Part shown: in pieces, positions 45,645 through 56,530 of the stretch
Layout of the letters: each line of letters opens with the position of its first letter
How positions within the stretch are numbered: position 1 is the first letter of the stretch
NCBI GenBank assembly: GCA_003971905.1
Contig: RSEE01000032.1
Location: 620,001-684,000 of the forward strand
DNA length: 64,000 bases
DNA from: Moniliella sp. 'wahieum'
Taxonomy: Eukaryota > Basidiomycota > Moniliellomycetes > Moniliellales > Moniliellaceae
Direction: 5' to 3'
Notes under the pieces: model-generated
Databases searched by the model: none
Seen by the model: the letters and a program-made list of their open reading frames with translations, nothing else
Told to the model about the DNA's origin: nothing
Translations under genes and position numbers: made by a program

Positions 45645-45683
45645 GCAAGGCTGGAAATAAGTGTGTTGGTTCACGATGATCGA

Positions 45684-46322
45684 TTAGTACTGTGATCCTC
45701 CCGCTCCCAGTCGGTATAGACCAGGTTCGCCTCTCGGTTCCATCGACTTCCACGCTGCGGGTATCGTCCCAGCGTGTGGCACTGTCCCCTTTCCTTGCAT
45801 TCTCTCCTGTGTGCCCCACTGGTCCTGAGTGCCCTGAGGCCTGAGCGCATCGACCCGGCTTAGTTCCTCAGACTGGTATCCAATCACTCCTTCGGCTCTA
45901 GGATCGTCATTTTGAACCCGTTGCGCACGAGTAGGGTGTTCGCCAACCTCAGCCGTTGCACGGGGAGCCAAGGAAGGCCGAGTCTGAGGATTCGTACGGC
46001 GATAGCCGCCCTTCGGCAAATTCTGCTTAGCAGCGATCTCCTCCATCTTGGCTTGTATATTCTGTTCTGTCCCGTGTATGCCGAACATGTACCAAAAGTT
46101 GGTACAGTATACGTCATCCAAACGTTCACGAAAGTGGCTCGTATGGTAGGAAACGGTACCGGGCAAACGGAGAGGGAGCTTTCCTTCATGCAAGTCCCTG
46201 AAAGATAATTTTGCTACGCAGCGCGGGCAAATGCAAAGTCGGTGATATCGTTCGCCATTGGTAGCCGCCGCGCGTTTGGTCCGCAGGGCGCGCCAGTCCG
46301 TATCTTCGCTGAATATCGGCAT
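45684..46322 (-). CDS. Candidate 212-residue protein with a CxCxxC motif, unrecognised
   Basis: A clean frame from ATG at 46322 (MPIFSEDTDWRALRTKRAAA) to a stop at 45684. It contains CICPRCVAKLSFRDLHEGKL followed by LRLPGTVSYHTSHFRERLDD, then VYCTNFWYMFGIHGTEQNIQ. The Cys-x-Cys-x2-Cys plus downstream His residues resemble the N-terminal zinc-binding region of some fungal CACTA-type (Tnp2) transposase proteins, where a GK..S/T..H pattern follows; that likeness is weak and from memory. The second half is polar and Gly/Arg-rich. It may be a solo domain, a short secreted or nuclear protein, or a remnant of a DNA transposon. No terminal repeats were found. Confidence 0.38.
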   Translation of the reverse strand: MPIFSEDTDWRALRTKRAAATNGERYHRLCICPRCVAKLSFRDLHEGKLPLRLPGTVSYHTSHFRERLDDVYCTNFWYMFGIHGTEQNIQAKMEEIAAKQNLPKGGYRRTNPQTRPSLAPRATAEVGEHPTRAQRVQNDDPRAEGVIGYQSEELSRVDALRPQGTQDQWGTQERMQGKGTVPHAGTIPAAWKSMEPRGEPGLYRLGAGGSQY

Positions 46323-46373
46323 AGATGTGAGTGCGGGGTGTTGGCTGGAGGAGGGTTGGGTGGTGGAGAACAA

Positions 46374-48400
46374 GAGTTAGTCTGCAGGCGACATGAATAC
46401 AAGCAAATTCACACGTACGAGTATACCACTCGACGGTGGAGAGTGGAAGAAAGGAGGTGAGATCTGAGAGACGCAGACCCAAGGCGGTGTCGGTGGGAGG
46501 GTAGTGGGAAGCAGAAGAAGACGACCTTCCACTGGGGCTGGGCGTGACATGCTCGATTTGCTTTGGGATTATACGCGACGCGACGCGACGCGTCTTTGTC
46601 GCTGCGCGCAGCCTACCAAGCTACGCCAGCCAAGCTATAGGCCCGGTCGCGCTCTCCCCAAGTCGACTCGAGGCGAATCTCTTGTGCCATGTGCCGCATG
46701 TGCCGCATGTGCCGCGTCGGCTGGAAAAGCTGAACAAGGCGTAGGTGCCTGCCGCATACTTCTCCTACCTTTCTTTTCGTCACACATTTGGCCAGACTCT
46801 CGATCGCGACCGCGGACGCAACTCAACCATCGTCACGCGTCTGGCATCGATGATCGATGTCGATGATCATTGTTTTTTCGAGGACTGCCCTGTGGCCGAT
46901 TTCCGTCGTGTATGGCCTGACTCCATATATATGCCGCGGTGCTCTTTATACTGCTTCTTGCGCTGGCCTGGGGTAGCTTGGCCAGCTACCTGCTACACCT
47001 ACTTGTACTACACCTACTACACCTGGCTGCCCCTTCACGAGCTTCACGTCAGTACGTCACATACCAATGACGCCACGGATGGTAATGGATCCCAATAATT
47101 AAATTGACTTGGTCGACGTTGATGGATCGATGACGCAATGGCATAAGCACTTCACAATCGTCCAGCAGCAGAGCAACTTTTGGGGGAAGCGTGAAACCTT
47201 GCGCGTCCGTGGGCCGTTTGGGGGGGAGGGGGGCGAGGCCTGGGGAGGCCAAAGGCATCCAGCGCTTTAACCTGTTGTAGCTTTTTACTCTCGACACGTT
47301 TAACGTTTAGCCGTTCTCCCTACTTAATCGATAGTCGATTCGACATCAACCGACCATCCCGCTTCCTGACCTCTTCCCCCTCCGATGGCAGGACGTATAT
47401 ATAGTACTGCTTGGCCCAAGTTCAGGCGGCCAGATCTCAGCAGCCTTCAAGCGCTCAGAGTACCTGCGCGCTAAACGTTAAACTACAGCCAGTGCTTACA
47501 CCCGCAAGTCACAATGACCATATGCTGAGGCACTGAGCGGCAGAGCTTCTACATCGGGCTTTAATAGAACACTTTTTTCCGCCGACGAGGCCGGCGAGCG
47601 TATTAGTTGACACATGGCCCCTCGATAACAATAAGGTCGCCGATTCGATAAACGTTAAACGTTAATCGCCTTCTGCAGCTGAATATGTGTATGTGTGTGC
47701 ACAGAGCCCAACGCACACATTTTGTACGACTTGTTCGTCGTTGTGGCTCTCCTTCAAGCAGGAAGCATGTGCATGACGCGACTCTGTGCAGGGGAGAACG
47801 AGAGTAAACGCCTGAGCCTCAGGCCTCATGCCATGGACGACGTGGACCATTTGTCCGCGGGGGCTGGGGAGGGCTGGGCAAGCTCATCGCTCATCTGCTC
47901 ATCGGCGCATGCAACTGAATGTGACACCCTCCGTTCGCTTTTTGCCATCGGCCACAGGGGCCTTGCAAATGGCCCCGGGTGTGATGCAGGTGTGTGATAG
48001 CGCGCCGAGGGTGCCGGGCAGTGCTCAGCCAGGCTCAGCGCCAGCTGCGTTCGCCGTTCGGGGGCCTTTGGGGCGCTCAGCAACTGAACCGCCTCCTCAG
48101 GCCTCGCCCCACGGCCTCACCTGAGGCCTGGGGCCGGTCCGAAGTTGGTCAACTTGTTCCGCCTTCACATGCACACCCCTTGGGCCTCAGCGCCGCCAGC
48201 ATCGCCAGCCCCCCAGCCCCCCCACCACCCCCACCATCTCCACCACCGCTCAGCATCGTCCTTCAAGCTTCATCCATCACCCCGTGCCAGACGTGCTGCC
48301 CACAGAGCGCCAAGCGTCCGGTTCCTCCCGTCTCTCGTTGTTCCAACGCAGCGCTGGGCGCTGCACGTTCGATCGTGCGCAGGCCGAACTAGCTTCCACC
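46374..48400. other. Intergenic region upstream of the histidine kinase gene
   Basis: No gene is supported. It has ATCGAT-cored repeats (46845-46865), GCATGTGCC repeats (46690-46712), AACGTT/TTAACGTT motifs (47295-47305 and 47650-47665), and a Pro-coding C-rich stretch near 48200. The kinase start at 48401 is the first ATG in excellent context. Confidence 0.5.
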
Positions 48401-51400
48401 ATGGACTACCCCTTTCCGGTGCTGCACCGCCAAGAGTCCGCCACCAGCACCTCCACCCACTCCAGCATCAGCTCCGACACTGGTGCCCGGACCAGCGTGT
48501 CAGACCCAGCACAGCAGATGCGAGGCGCACCCGAAGTGCTCGATCCGACGACTGGCAACGCTGGCATGATTCCTTTCACCGCGGCGAGTTGCATCGTTTC
48601 CGGTCGGGCCACCCTGAGGCGTTAGAGGCGCTTATGCTCCCTCCACTGATGCTCCCCAGACCACAACCGCGCCCCGCTAGAATTTAAGGATGCTTTCACT
48701 TCCAGGAGTATGTCCCCCGCTTCCTTTTGTTACCTGAAGGTCGATCTGACCATCCGCTTGACCTCTTAGATCTGCCGCACCAAAGGCCAGATGACACACG
48801 CACTGCTAAGCGTAAGCGCAATGCTGCTTTGCGAAGGCATGGCTTTATTACCGTCCACGACCGCCCCCGGCTGCACCGTCTCATGCGTCATGCCCGCATG
48901 GTGTTTAATGTGCCTGTGGTGATGGTGTACATGCCTTGCTTGGCTGACCAGGACCTACAACTTGTCCTAGATAGTGATGATCAGGTGCAGGTTCACCGTC
49001 TCTCGCGGCGGAGGGCAGAGGCGCTGTCTCTCCACCGAGTGGTCGACATGAGATTGCTTGTTATTGAGGATACCGACCGAGAGCCGACTTCCTCCCCCTC
49101 CCCCTCCCCCTCCTCCTCTTCTTCCTCCACTTCCACCTTCTCCGCCACCACTTCCACCCCCCTTTTCCGCGCGAAGCTGGGACTGGATCCGGATGGGATT
49201 ATTTCTGGCCACGATTCCGCTTCATTGCCAGTGCACCCATTACCCTCTCCACCCCTTCCATTGAGGTTGGGGCGGAGGAGGGACGGGTGCCTGTGGGGCG
49301 GCTGTGTGTGTTGGACTACACCCCCCGTGAGTTTGGCAGGAATTCCCAAGAGTTGCTTTGGGAGGAGGCTGTGCTCATGTCCGAGTTCCTCGAGTACGAT
49401 TATCGCCAAGTTCAAGCAAACCGTGCCAAGAGTGCCCAGCTTACTCTTGCCTTTCTGGCAGCGTCAGTGGACAATCCTCACCGTTTGACATTGGGCAAGG
49501 AAACCGGCGGTCAGCATCGGGGGGACGACCCAGTTGCCACCCCGCCTGCCCATCCAGGAGAGGAGAAGCGCCAGTTTCCTGGGCTGACACCTGAGCAGAT
49601 CGAAATCACTGCCTTCGAGGCGCGTGCCAAGTTTATGTGCCAAAATTTACGGCGTAGCCTGCAGGCTACCACGGCGTTCGTCGTCGACGCCTCCAAGCTG
49701 TGCTCCTCACAACATATTCTCCAGCCCTACCGCCGTCTTGGTCGGCCCGTCCATTATTCTCCTCAAACTTCATCCAATGCAACTCCGATCGACGAGTGGG
49801 ATGCGATGCGCGTGTCGGACGCCGAGTTACGCCATCTTCTTCCTACACTGTTGGCTTATGACGGACCCGACGACGGGCAGCCCAATGTTTCTACTATTGA
49901 GGCCGCCCGGGAGTTGGAGCAACTCCTCCCCAACATGATGTCCGACGCGAGTGTACGCTTTTTTGACGCTAGGAAAAAGGACATCATCTCTGGATTCGGA
50001 GAGAGCGCCGCCTGGCCGCCTTCATCTCCCGTCATTGGGGGAAGAACGGCTTCGCCCGCATCTCCAATTGGCACTTCTCCTCTGGGAGGCAATATAGAGA
50101 TGCCAATCCCTTCCCGTCTTTGTTGGCCAGCAACCCAACGCTGTCGCAGACCACAATGCTGGCGGCCTTGCCTGTCTGCTCGACGGACCGCACGAGAGTG
50201 CATTTTTTCGTCCTGACGTTTAAAAACCTAGTCGCGTTTGACGACGTTGATCTCCTCCTCTTTCAAGGTACAAGCGATATTTATCAATCCAGCATTGTCC
50301 GCCAGGAAGCACGAGCGGCGAGCGACGCCCAGTTACGCTTCATCCAATCGGTTCAGCATGAACTGCGCACGCCCCTTCATGGTGTTCTGGGTACCGCAGA
50401 GATTCTGAAGGTGTTGGTCACCACTAAGACTTTGCCCAGCGAAGCAGAGCGGGCTGGCATGACAACTGACGAGCTCACTTTGCGCTTGATCAATACGTTG
50501 ACCCTCTCGGCTTCCACACTCTCGACGCTTCTGGATGACGTACTGGACTTTGGAAAGGTTCCGGAATTCGCCAAGAGGATCAGCTTGAAACGGAGCAGAC
50601 AGTTGAGGCAGTGCAGCCGACCGATATTGTTGCGCTCGTACAGAATCCGCCCTTGAAGAGTTTGAAAAAGCGCAGCTCGAGCGGCGAACCAAGGCTGTAA
50701 CCGACAAGGAGTTTGTCTTTCCTCAGTTCATCATCTCGGCTAGCGACGAGGCACGGCGTTCTTCGTGGGAAGTGGCTGCCGGGACTCTGCGTAAGGTCGT
50801 ACAGAAGATCGTGAGCAACTCGCTTCGTTTTACCTGGGAGGGCACGGTGGAAGTTCACCTCTCTACACTCCCCTCCCCCGATGAGACCACTGTGGCCAAC
50901 GGATCATCCTCTGGTGCGTTGGAGCCAAAACTACATGTGACTGGGCTAGCTCATCCAGAGTTGGGGCCGAGCCATACAGCACCCTCCGTCTCGCCACTCA
51001 AAGTACCTCCCGGCGCGACACCAACAGTGGAGTTGGTCATCGCTGACTCGGGGTTGGGCATGTCGGTGGACTTTTTACGTGATGGATTGCTGCGGCCGTT
51101 CGTCAAGCATAGCACCTTTCGTCCCGGTGTTGGGCTAGGTATCCCCCTTGCTGTCGGGTTGATTGAGCAATTGAACGGACAAGTGTCCGTTCAGTCAGAG
51201 CTTGGACGCGGCACCAAGGTCGTCATCCGTCTCCCGCTCCGGCGGGCAGGCAATCTGGACGTGGAGGACATGTGGACGCCCGGCTTGCTGGGAACGCTTC
51301 CGACACGTAGGTCATCCCAGTCCGCTGGGGCCATGACATTTTCCTTTGCTTCCGATCTGGACCGCATCGGGGTGGCGATCAAGCAGTTTTTGCTGTCGGG

Positions 51401-52823
51401 GCCTTGCGTTGAGGTGGCCTTGTCCGAGGCGGATGTAGTGATCGTCTCTGCTGACGAGCACGATACACCTGCGACGGCGACAGCAGCCGCTACGATGAAG
51501 AAGACGGCGAGAGTGGCTCTTGTTTGCCGTGAAGCCAGCCGCCCTATAGACACGAGTATCTTTGTCGGCCATGCCCTCCACCTCATTCGGCCTCCATGGG
51601 CGTATGCCAGCCGGGCAGCTTTGCGAGACTTTGTGATGGACCCCAAGCCTTTTGCACTCCAGCCGGCCCCGCTCTTTCGCCGCTCCCTATCAAGCAAGTC
51701 GGCGACCGCAACAGCCACCGCCACTACCGCACAGAGTACGAAGTCGGTGCCGGTTCCGCCTCCGGCCCCGTTCCGTAGCCCACTGCTCCTTCCGCCTTTC
51801 CAAGAGAACATGTCGCCAACGTACCCCAGCGCCCTGCTTCCACTACCTCCTCTCGGGTCTCATCGCTCGACCCATCTTTCACCCAGGTTGCATTGGCAGG
51901 AAAGTTTGCGTTGGCGCCACTTGCTCCCGTATCCCCCCCACTCTCAAGCCCCGGTCCACCTATTGCCATCTCCGGTTGAACAAAACGTACCGCCAGGCCA
52001 TGTTCTCTCGTCGGCGTCGGCATCTGTCTCTGTCTCTGCCGCTGCCTCTGGCCCTACATCTGCCAATACCTCGGTTTCATTCGCTGTTACACCAGTCCCA
52101 GTCCAAGCCCCAGTCCTCGTTTCCCCACGCAAGGCTCAGCTCCCTGCCTTGCTCCAACCCACTCCATCGATCGCCGCTGAAGCGCAGCCTGCTGACTCTC
52201 CAACCGTGGCCCAACCGGTGGGGCTACCTGTCAACCCTTCGGTGCTCGCGCGCGCCGCCTCCCCTTCGGTGCTCGCGCGCGCCGCCTCCCCTTCGGTGCT
52301 CGCGCGCGCCGCCTCCCCTTCTTGGCTCCGCGGTGGGGTCGCGATGGGATTGATCCCCAGCACGTCGGCTTCTTCCGAAATGAGTGATGGGCCGGACGAA
52401 TTTCGGGTGCTGGTCGTCGAAGACATCCGATCAACATGCGTTTGTTGGTCAACTGCGTCAAACGCGTGGGTTTGCCGTACGACGAGGCGCGAGACGGGGT
52501 GGAGGCTGTGGCCAAGTTCCAGCTGTTCAAGCCGCTGGTGGTCCTGCTCGACATGTCCCTCCCGCTCAAAGACGGCTTTGCTGCAGCGACAGAGATGCGT
52601 CGCCAGTCCCATCCGAGCGCTGTCAAGGCCAAAATTCTTGCCATCACCGCACTTTCTGATCCCGAGACCGGGCCGGGGTCTGCAAGAGTGCGGGATCACC
52701 GAGTGGCGGACAAAGCCCGTGTCGATTCGACGCTACAGAAACCTGGTGGCGTGGCACGCGGCGTGGAAATCAGAGCGTGATACGCTCTCTTGTGTTGCGC
52801 CCGCCTGCTCTGTTCACACCTAA
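48401..52823 (+). CDS. Hybrid histidine kinase with GAF, HisKA, HATPase and receiver domains
   Basis: Soluble two-component sensor that autophosphorylates on His and passes phosphate to its own Asp, then through Ypd1-type phosphotransfer. The start at 48401 (CCACCATGG) gives MDYPFPVLHRQE. A GAF-like sensor region spans about 48880-49400 (ARMVFNVPVVMVYMPCLADQ; GRLCVLDYTPREFG), with a Ser/Thr-rich loop. The H-box is QSVQHELRTPLHGVLGTAE (near 50350), N-box KIVSNSLRF, G1 IADSGLGMS, G2 GVGLGIPLAVGL. A Ser/Pro-rich linker includes a triple 27-bp repeat. The receiver has RVLVVED, VVLLDMSLPLKDGF (phospho-acceptor Asp) and EWRTKPVS (Lys). No transmembrane helix is seen, so it is likely cytosolic. About 1,470 residues. 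Frame breaks lie near 48560, 48690, 49280, 50060, 50560, 52425 (one base lacking before CCGATCAAC) and 52670. Confidence 0.9.
52236..52316 (+). repeat. 27-bp minisatellite, three perfect copies, inside the kinase gene
   Basis: Three identical 27-bp copies encode PSVLARAAS three times in the linker just before the receiver domain. The length is divisible by three, so copy-number change would alter the linker without breaking the frame. Confidence 0.92.
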
Positions 52824-52925
52824 CGTGCGCGCCTGGGACGGTTTACGGTTTCTGGCACAGGCAGGAGTGTGAGCGTGGTCTTTTATTACTATCTCCCCAA
52901 CATCCGGATACCCTCTCTCCTGTGT

Positions 52926-53030
52926 CATCCCCATCCCCATCCCCATCCCCATCCCCATCCCATCCCCATCCCCATCCCCATCCCACCCCACCCCCATCCC
53001 CATCCCATCCCCATCCCCTCCCCACCAGGC
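52926..53030. repeat. Hexanucleotide microsatellite (CCCCAT)n
   Basis: About 100 bp of CCCCAT units with a few shortened units, between the kinase stop and the PEX14 gene. The minus strand is G-rich and could form G-quadruplexes. Confidence 0.9.
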
Positions 53031-53505
53031 ATTAACATCTGCTTTCCTGGGTCTCTGCGTCTGGGCTTTTTTCACCTCTCTGTCGTTGTTTGCGATCGCT
53101 CTTTGGGTCTATTTGCTGTGAGTCGAATGGGTACTATCTATACATTGCTTGTACGTTATGTTGCCTGTTGGGGCATCTGGGTCCAAGGCTGTTTCCGATG
53201 CCGAGCTAGACCGGGTAGCCGCTAGACAACCAACGGCTGCCGCTGCTGCCCCCCCAAACAGCAGGATCAGCCGGTGGGACGCCGTCAGGCGGTCGATAGT
53301 GCTTTCTTGTGTTCACACACTTCCCCTCTCCTTCGCCTGGCTCGCCCCGAGCGATGGCGACAGGCGGAAGCATCATGCATCGGCACACGCACGTGACCGG
53401 TGAGTGCCGCCATCGCCCCCGGCCCAGCGGCAGCCGAGCCGGTCTGCTGCTGGGCGCTTCTGCACCGCCTCCGCCACCTCCACCACCTCCACCACCTCCA
53501 CCGCC

Positions 53506-54739
53506 ATGTCCGACGCTGCGCCCCCAATGCGCCAGCGCCCGAACAGGCGTCTGCGCCCCAGCCAGCGGAGGAGAACCCGACCATCGCACCCGCTCCGTCA
53601 CCCACCAGTCTCCGGCCCGAAGTGGTCCAGTCCGCTCTCACCTTTCTCCGCCACCCGACGTAGCCACTGCCCCGCTGTCCCAACGCATTGCCTTCCTCGA
53701 GTCCAAGGGGCTGTCTTCCAGCGAGGTCGACGCAGCCATTGCCCGTGCGGGTACTGCCTCGGCGCCTGCGCCTGCGCCTGCGCCTGTCTTTGCCTCTGGG
53801 TCGGCCCCCCGTTGGGCCTGCTTCGGGTACGGGTACCCTGCCCCCTATGCTGGGTATGCTCCGCCGCCGCCCTCGCGCGCACAGAGCGACTGGCGCGACT
53901 GGTTCATCATGTCGGTCGTTGGCGGTGGTGTGGGATACGGCCTGTACACACTGGGCAAGCGCTGGCTCTACCCGTACCTGCAACCGCCGTCGAACAGTGC
54001 GCTGGAGGCCGACTTGGCTGCGTTGACGGCGCGGTACGATGCGGTGGAGAAGCAGTTGGCCTCGTTGGACAGCGCCACGGCGGCGCGAAAGCGGGGATTG
54101 ATGCACAGCAGGCGCTTGTCGTGGCGGCGACAAGGGACGTGCAGGATGTACTGAAGGAAGCCGATAAGCGGGAGGCGCAGCGCGACCAAGAACTCCGCCA
54201 ACTGCAACGCCAAGTCGACGACGTCAATGCCCAGTTGAACCGCATGTTTGATGCCCACAAGGAGGCACAAAGGCCGCTCTCGACGGGATCACCACCGAAG
54301 TCAAGAGCCTCAAGACCCTCTTTCTCTCCCGCACCGCTGCCCCTGCTTCCCCGGGCAGCGGCGCCGCCAGCCCCTCGTCTGTTCCCCCAGGCCAACGATG
54401 CCTCGCCCCTCGGTGCCGAGCTGGCAGCTGGCGATAAACCGACCATTCCGGCGTGGCAACAACTTCCCATCGACAAGGACGTTCCGAGCAAATCCACTGA
54501 ACCCGAGCGGGCATCCAACGAAGCCAATGGGACGTCCCTGGGGTCGGGGTCCTGCTTTTGCTCCGGCTGCGGTGGCGGACGCTACGCCAGTATCGACATC
54601 GACATCGGCATCGTCGTCCGAGGTGCCTAAACCCACCATTCCAGCTTGGCAACTCGCCAGCTCGACGCCGTCGCAGCAAGCAAACCCTGTCCCTGCTTTC
54701 CCCGGTACCGCCGATGGTCGTGACCCGGCGGAGGTGTGA
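53506..54739 (+). CDS. PEX14: Peroxisomal membrane protein Pex14
   Basis: Docking component of the peroxisomal import machinery that binds the PTS1 receptor Pex5. The start at 53506 (CCGCCATGTCC) gives MSDAAPP and a Pro-rich leader. The conserved N-terminal helical domain reads RPEVVQSALTFLRHP then VATAPLSQRIAFLESKGLSS and EVDAAIARAG. A Gly/Tyr/Pro stretch precedes a hydrophobic segment, WFIMSVVGGGVGYGLYTLG, then a coiled coil (DVQDVLKEADKREAQRDQEL and following). The C-terminal third is disordered and carries three PSVPSWQLA/KPTIPAWQ-like motifs, ending DGRDPAEV at 54739. About 410 residues, typical for fungi. Single-base losses in C runs at 53521-53525 and 53653-53655, and frame changes near 54090, 54270 and 54420, disturb the reading. 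Confidence 0.9.
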
Positions 54740-54987
54740 TTGCGGACAAGCGGGGGCTGGCGTTCCTGATGCCTAGAGTGCCGACAGACGTCTATCTCCC
54801 TCATGTGGCTGTCTCGCCTGGTTCTGGTGAAGCGTCCAGCCACGTGATCATTTCATTTCAAACGAAAGAGCGTGCAATCAGTTCACAGATAGCAGAGGAA
54901 AATGGGAGGAAAAGGAGATCCCGAAATGAGGATAGAGGGAAGAGGTAGGTGGTACAAAACGAAAAAAGTCCAGGGATGAGTACTTAG

Positions 54988-56530
54988 CTAAACCAGCATG
55001 GCTAACACCCTGTCGCCACCAGGGCCAGAAGAGGGAACGGTGCCGTAGCTCCCTCCGCCGAGGAGGTGCGCTGGTATCACTTGACTGCTTTCCGGAGGAA
55101 GGACGGGCGGCTTGGGATGAGGCTGCTCCCGAGTTGATGCCCGAAGCGGAGTCTGAGCCTGAGGACGAAGAAGGAGGAGGAGCGGTATACTCGTCCAAAC
55201 CCTGGACAAAGAGACGGTACTGACTCTGAGGATGAGAGCATCGGTAATCCATGTGCGAAAAGGGAAGAAGGTCGAGGGTAAAGTTTTTGGCTGGAATGGA
55301 GCATAGGACTTCTCCACATTCTGTCCACGTTCGAGATGAGAATCACCCTCGCACTGCGCTTCCGGATTTGTATCCCCTGCTCCATGGTCATTGGTGCCAA
55401 GGGCATGATGCATCGTTCGTCCAAAGTAACGGGAGAGTGTAGCATTTTTGTCAAACCCGTTCTTGGCGTAGGCGGTAGACCACCAGAAAGGCCATAAGGC
55501 CAAGTATCGTACCCCGTTGCAGGGCATTTTCCCTGTCCTGGTGAGACAGGACGGTCTTCAGAGGGCCACACGTACGACCCACAGTTTCCGTACCAGAAAC
55601 GCAAATTGGCATCGTTCTTGTCGGGCTTGCGGAGAAGAGCATAGCGGTGGGTAAACGAGCAGCCAAGCGAGTGTCCAGCCAGGAGAACCGTGTTGACATT
55701 CGGGTAGGTCGAACGGTCAAAGAAGCTGTCCACAAGTTTATCAAACGCGCGAAAGGAGGACACCGAGACGTCGCCCGGCCCCCGGGTCAGGTCACCTTGG
55801 GCCCAACTGCTGCTTCCAAAGTAAAGATCGCCATCCTGAACGGCACCCTTGGCCTGCTCCAGGTTAGATTGCCATGCCGGTGAAGCGATCAGGATGGTTT
55901 CCATGTCACCCCGAGGGTGGCATTGTTTGCAGCGCAGAGAAGGTTGTTGCGGACCAAGCTAGCATACTGTGTAATAGCATAATCCGCGAGCAAAGGTCTG
56001 AGTCAGTGCCCTGCCCTCTCTCTGTTCCGATATAAAAAGAGATAGAGAAAAAACGGAAGAAGAAGGAGCACGCACTTTCCAGCTGTCCCGTGGCTTGCCA
56101 GGCTGCACCACGACTACACGCTTGATCTTGCTTAGGTCCTTGCCCGTCTCGACATAGTAGGGCAAGGTGCCTCCTTTTGTTTTGCCTCCAACCTGAACGC
56201 GTTTAATGTCAAAGCCCAAGAGGTTGGGCAGCTGTTCCCAACCATCGGTCTGGCTGCCTCCAACTTGGGGCGAGCCAATAAAGACCGTGTTCTGGCACCA
56301 ATCCGTCTGGGCGTTGTCGCTGGCATCCTTGCCTTGCAGAATGGCTGTCTGGCCCGGTGCATCGCCGTCGCGTGCTCCGGGCACCGCATCCCCATGCTTG
56401 AAATGCGAAGCCAAGTAATCCGACGCCGCTTGCCCGCGACGCGCGAGGCGGAAGTGAGAGGAGGGCTTGGCGTCGACCAGCACGGCGTGCAGCAACAGCA
56501 GCAGCGCCGGGGAGAAGTGAGCAGGCGCAT
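54988..56530 (-). CDS. Secreted alpha/beta hydrolase
   Basis: The start at 56530 (MRLLT) leads, after a 1-base break in a CCCC run, into a clear signal peptide core (ALLLLLHAVLVDA). The mature part includes TDWCQNTVFIGSPQVGGSQ and KDLSKIKRVVVVQPGKPRDS, then a 109-nt intron (55967-56075, gtgcgt...acacag). The next exon reads YASLVRNNLLCAANNATLG and reaches the nucleophile elbow VLLAGHSLGCSFTHRYAL (GxSxG, near 55680) and GSYVWPSEDRPVSP. The C-terminal part turns Ser/Pro-rich (SSSSGSDSASG) and ends VLAMLV at 54988. The fold suggests an esterase or lipase. Substrate unknown; the acid and His of the triad could not be placed with confidence because of frame breaks near 55530 and 55250. Confidence 0.78.

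Noticed and set aside
46745-47098. A 117-codon Tyr/Trp-rich open frame
   Set aside because: Its composition comes from TACACC-type repeats; there is no ATG in good context and no family likeness.
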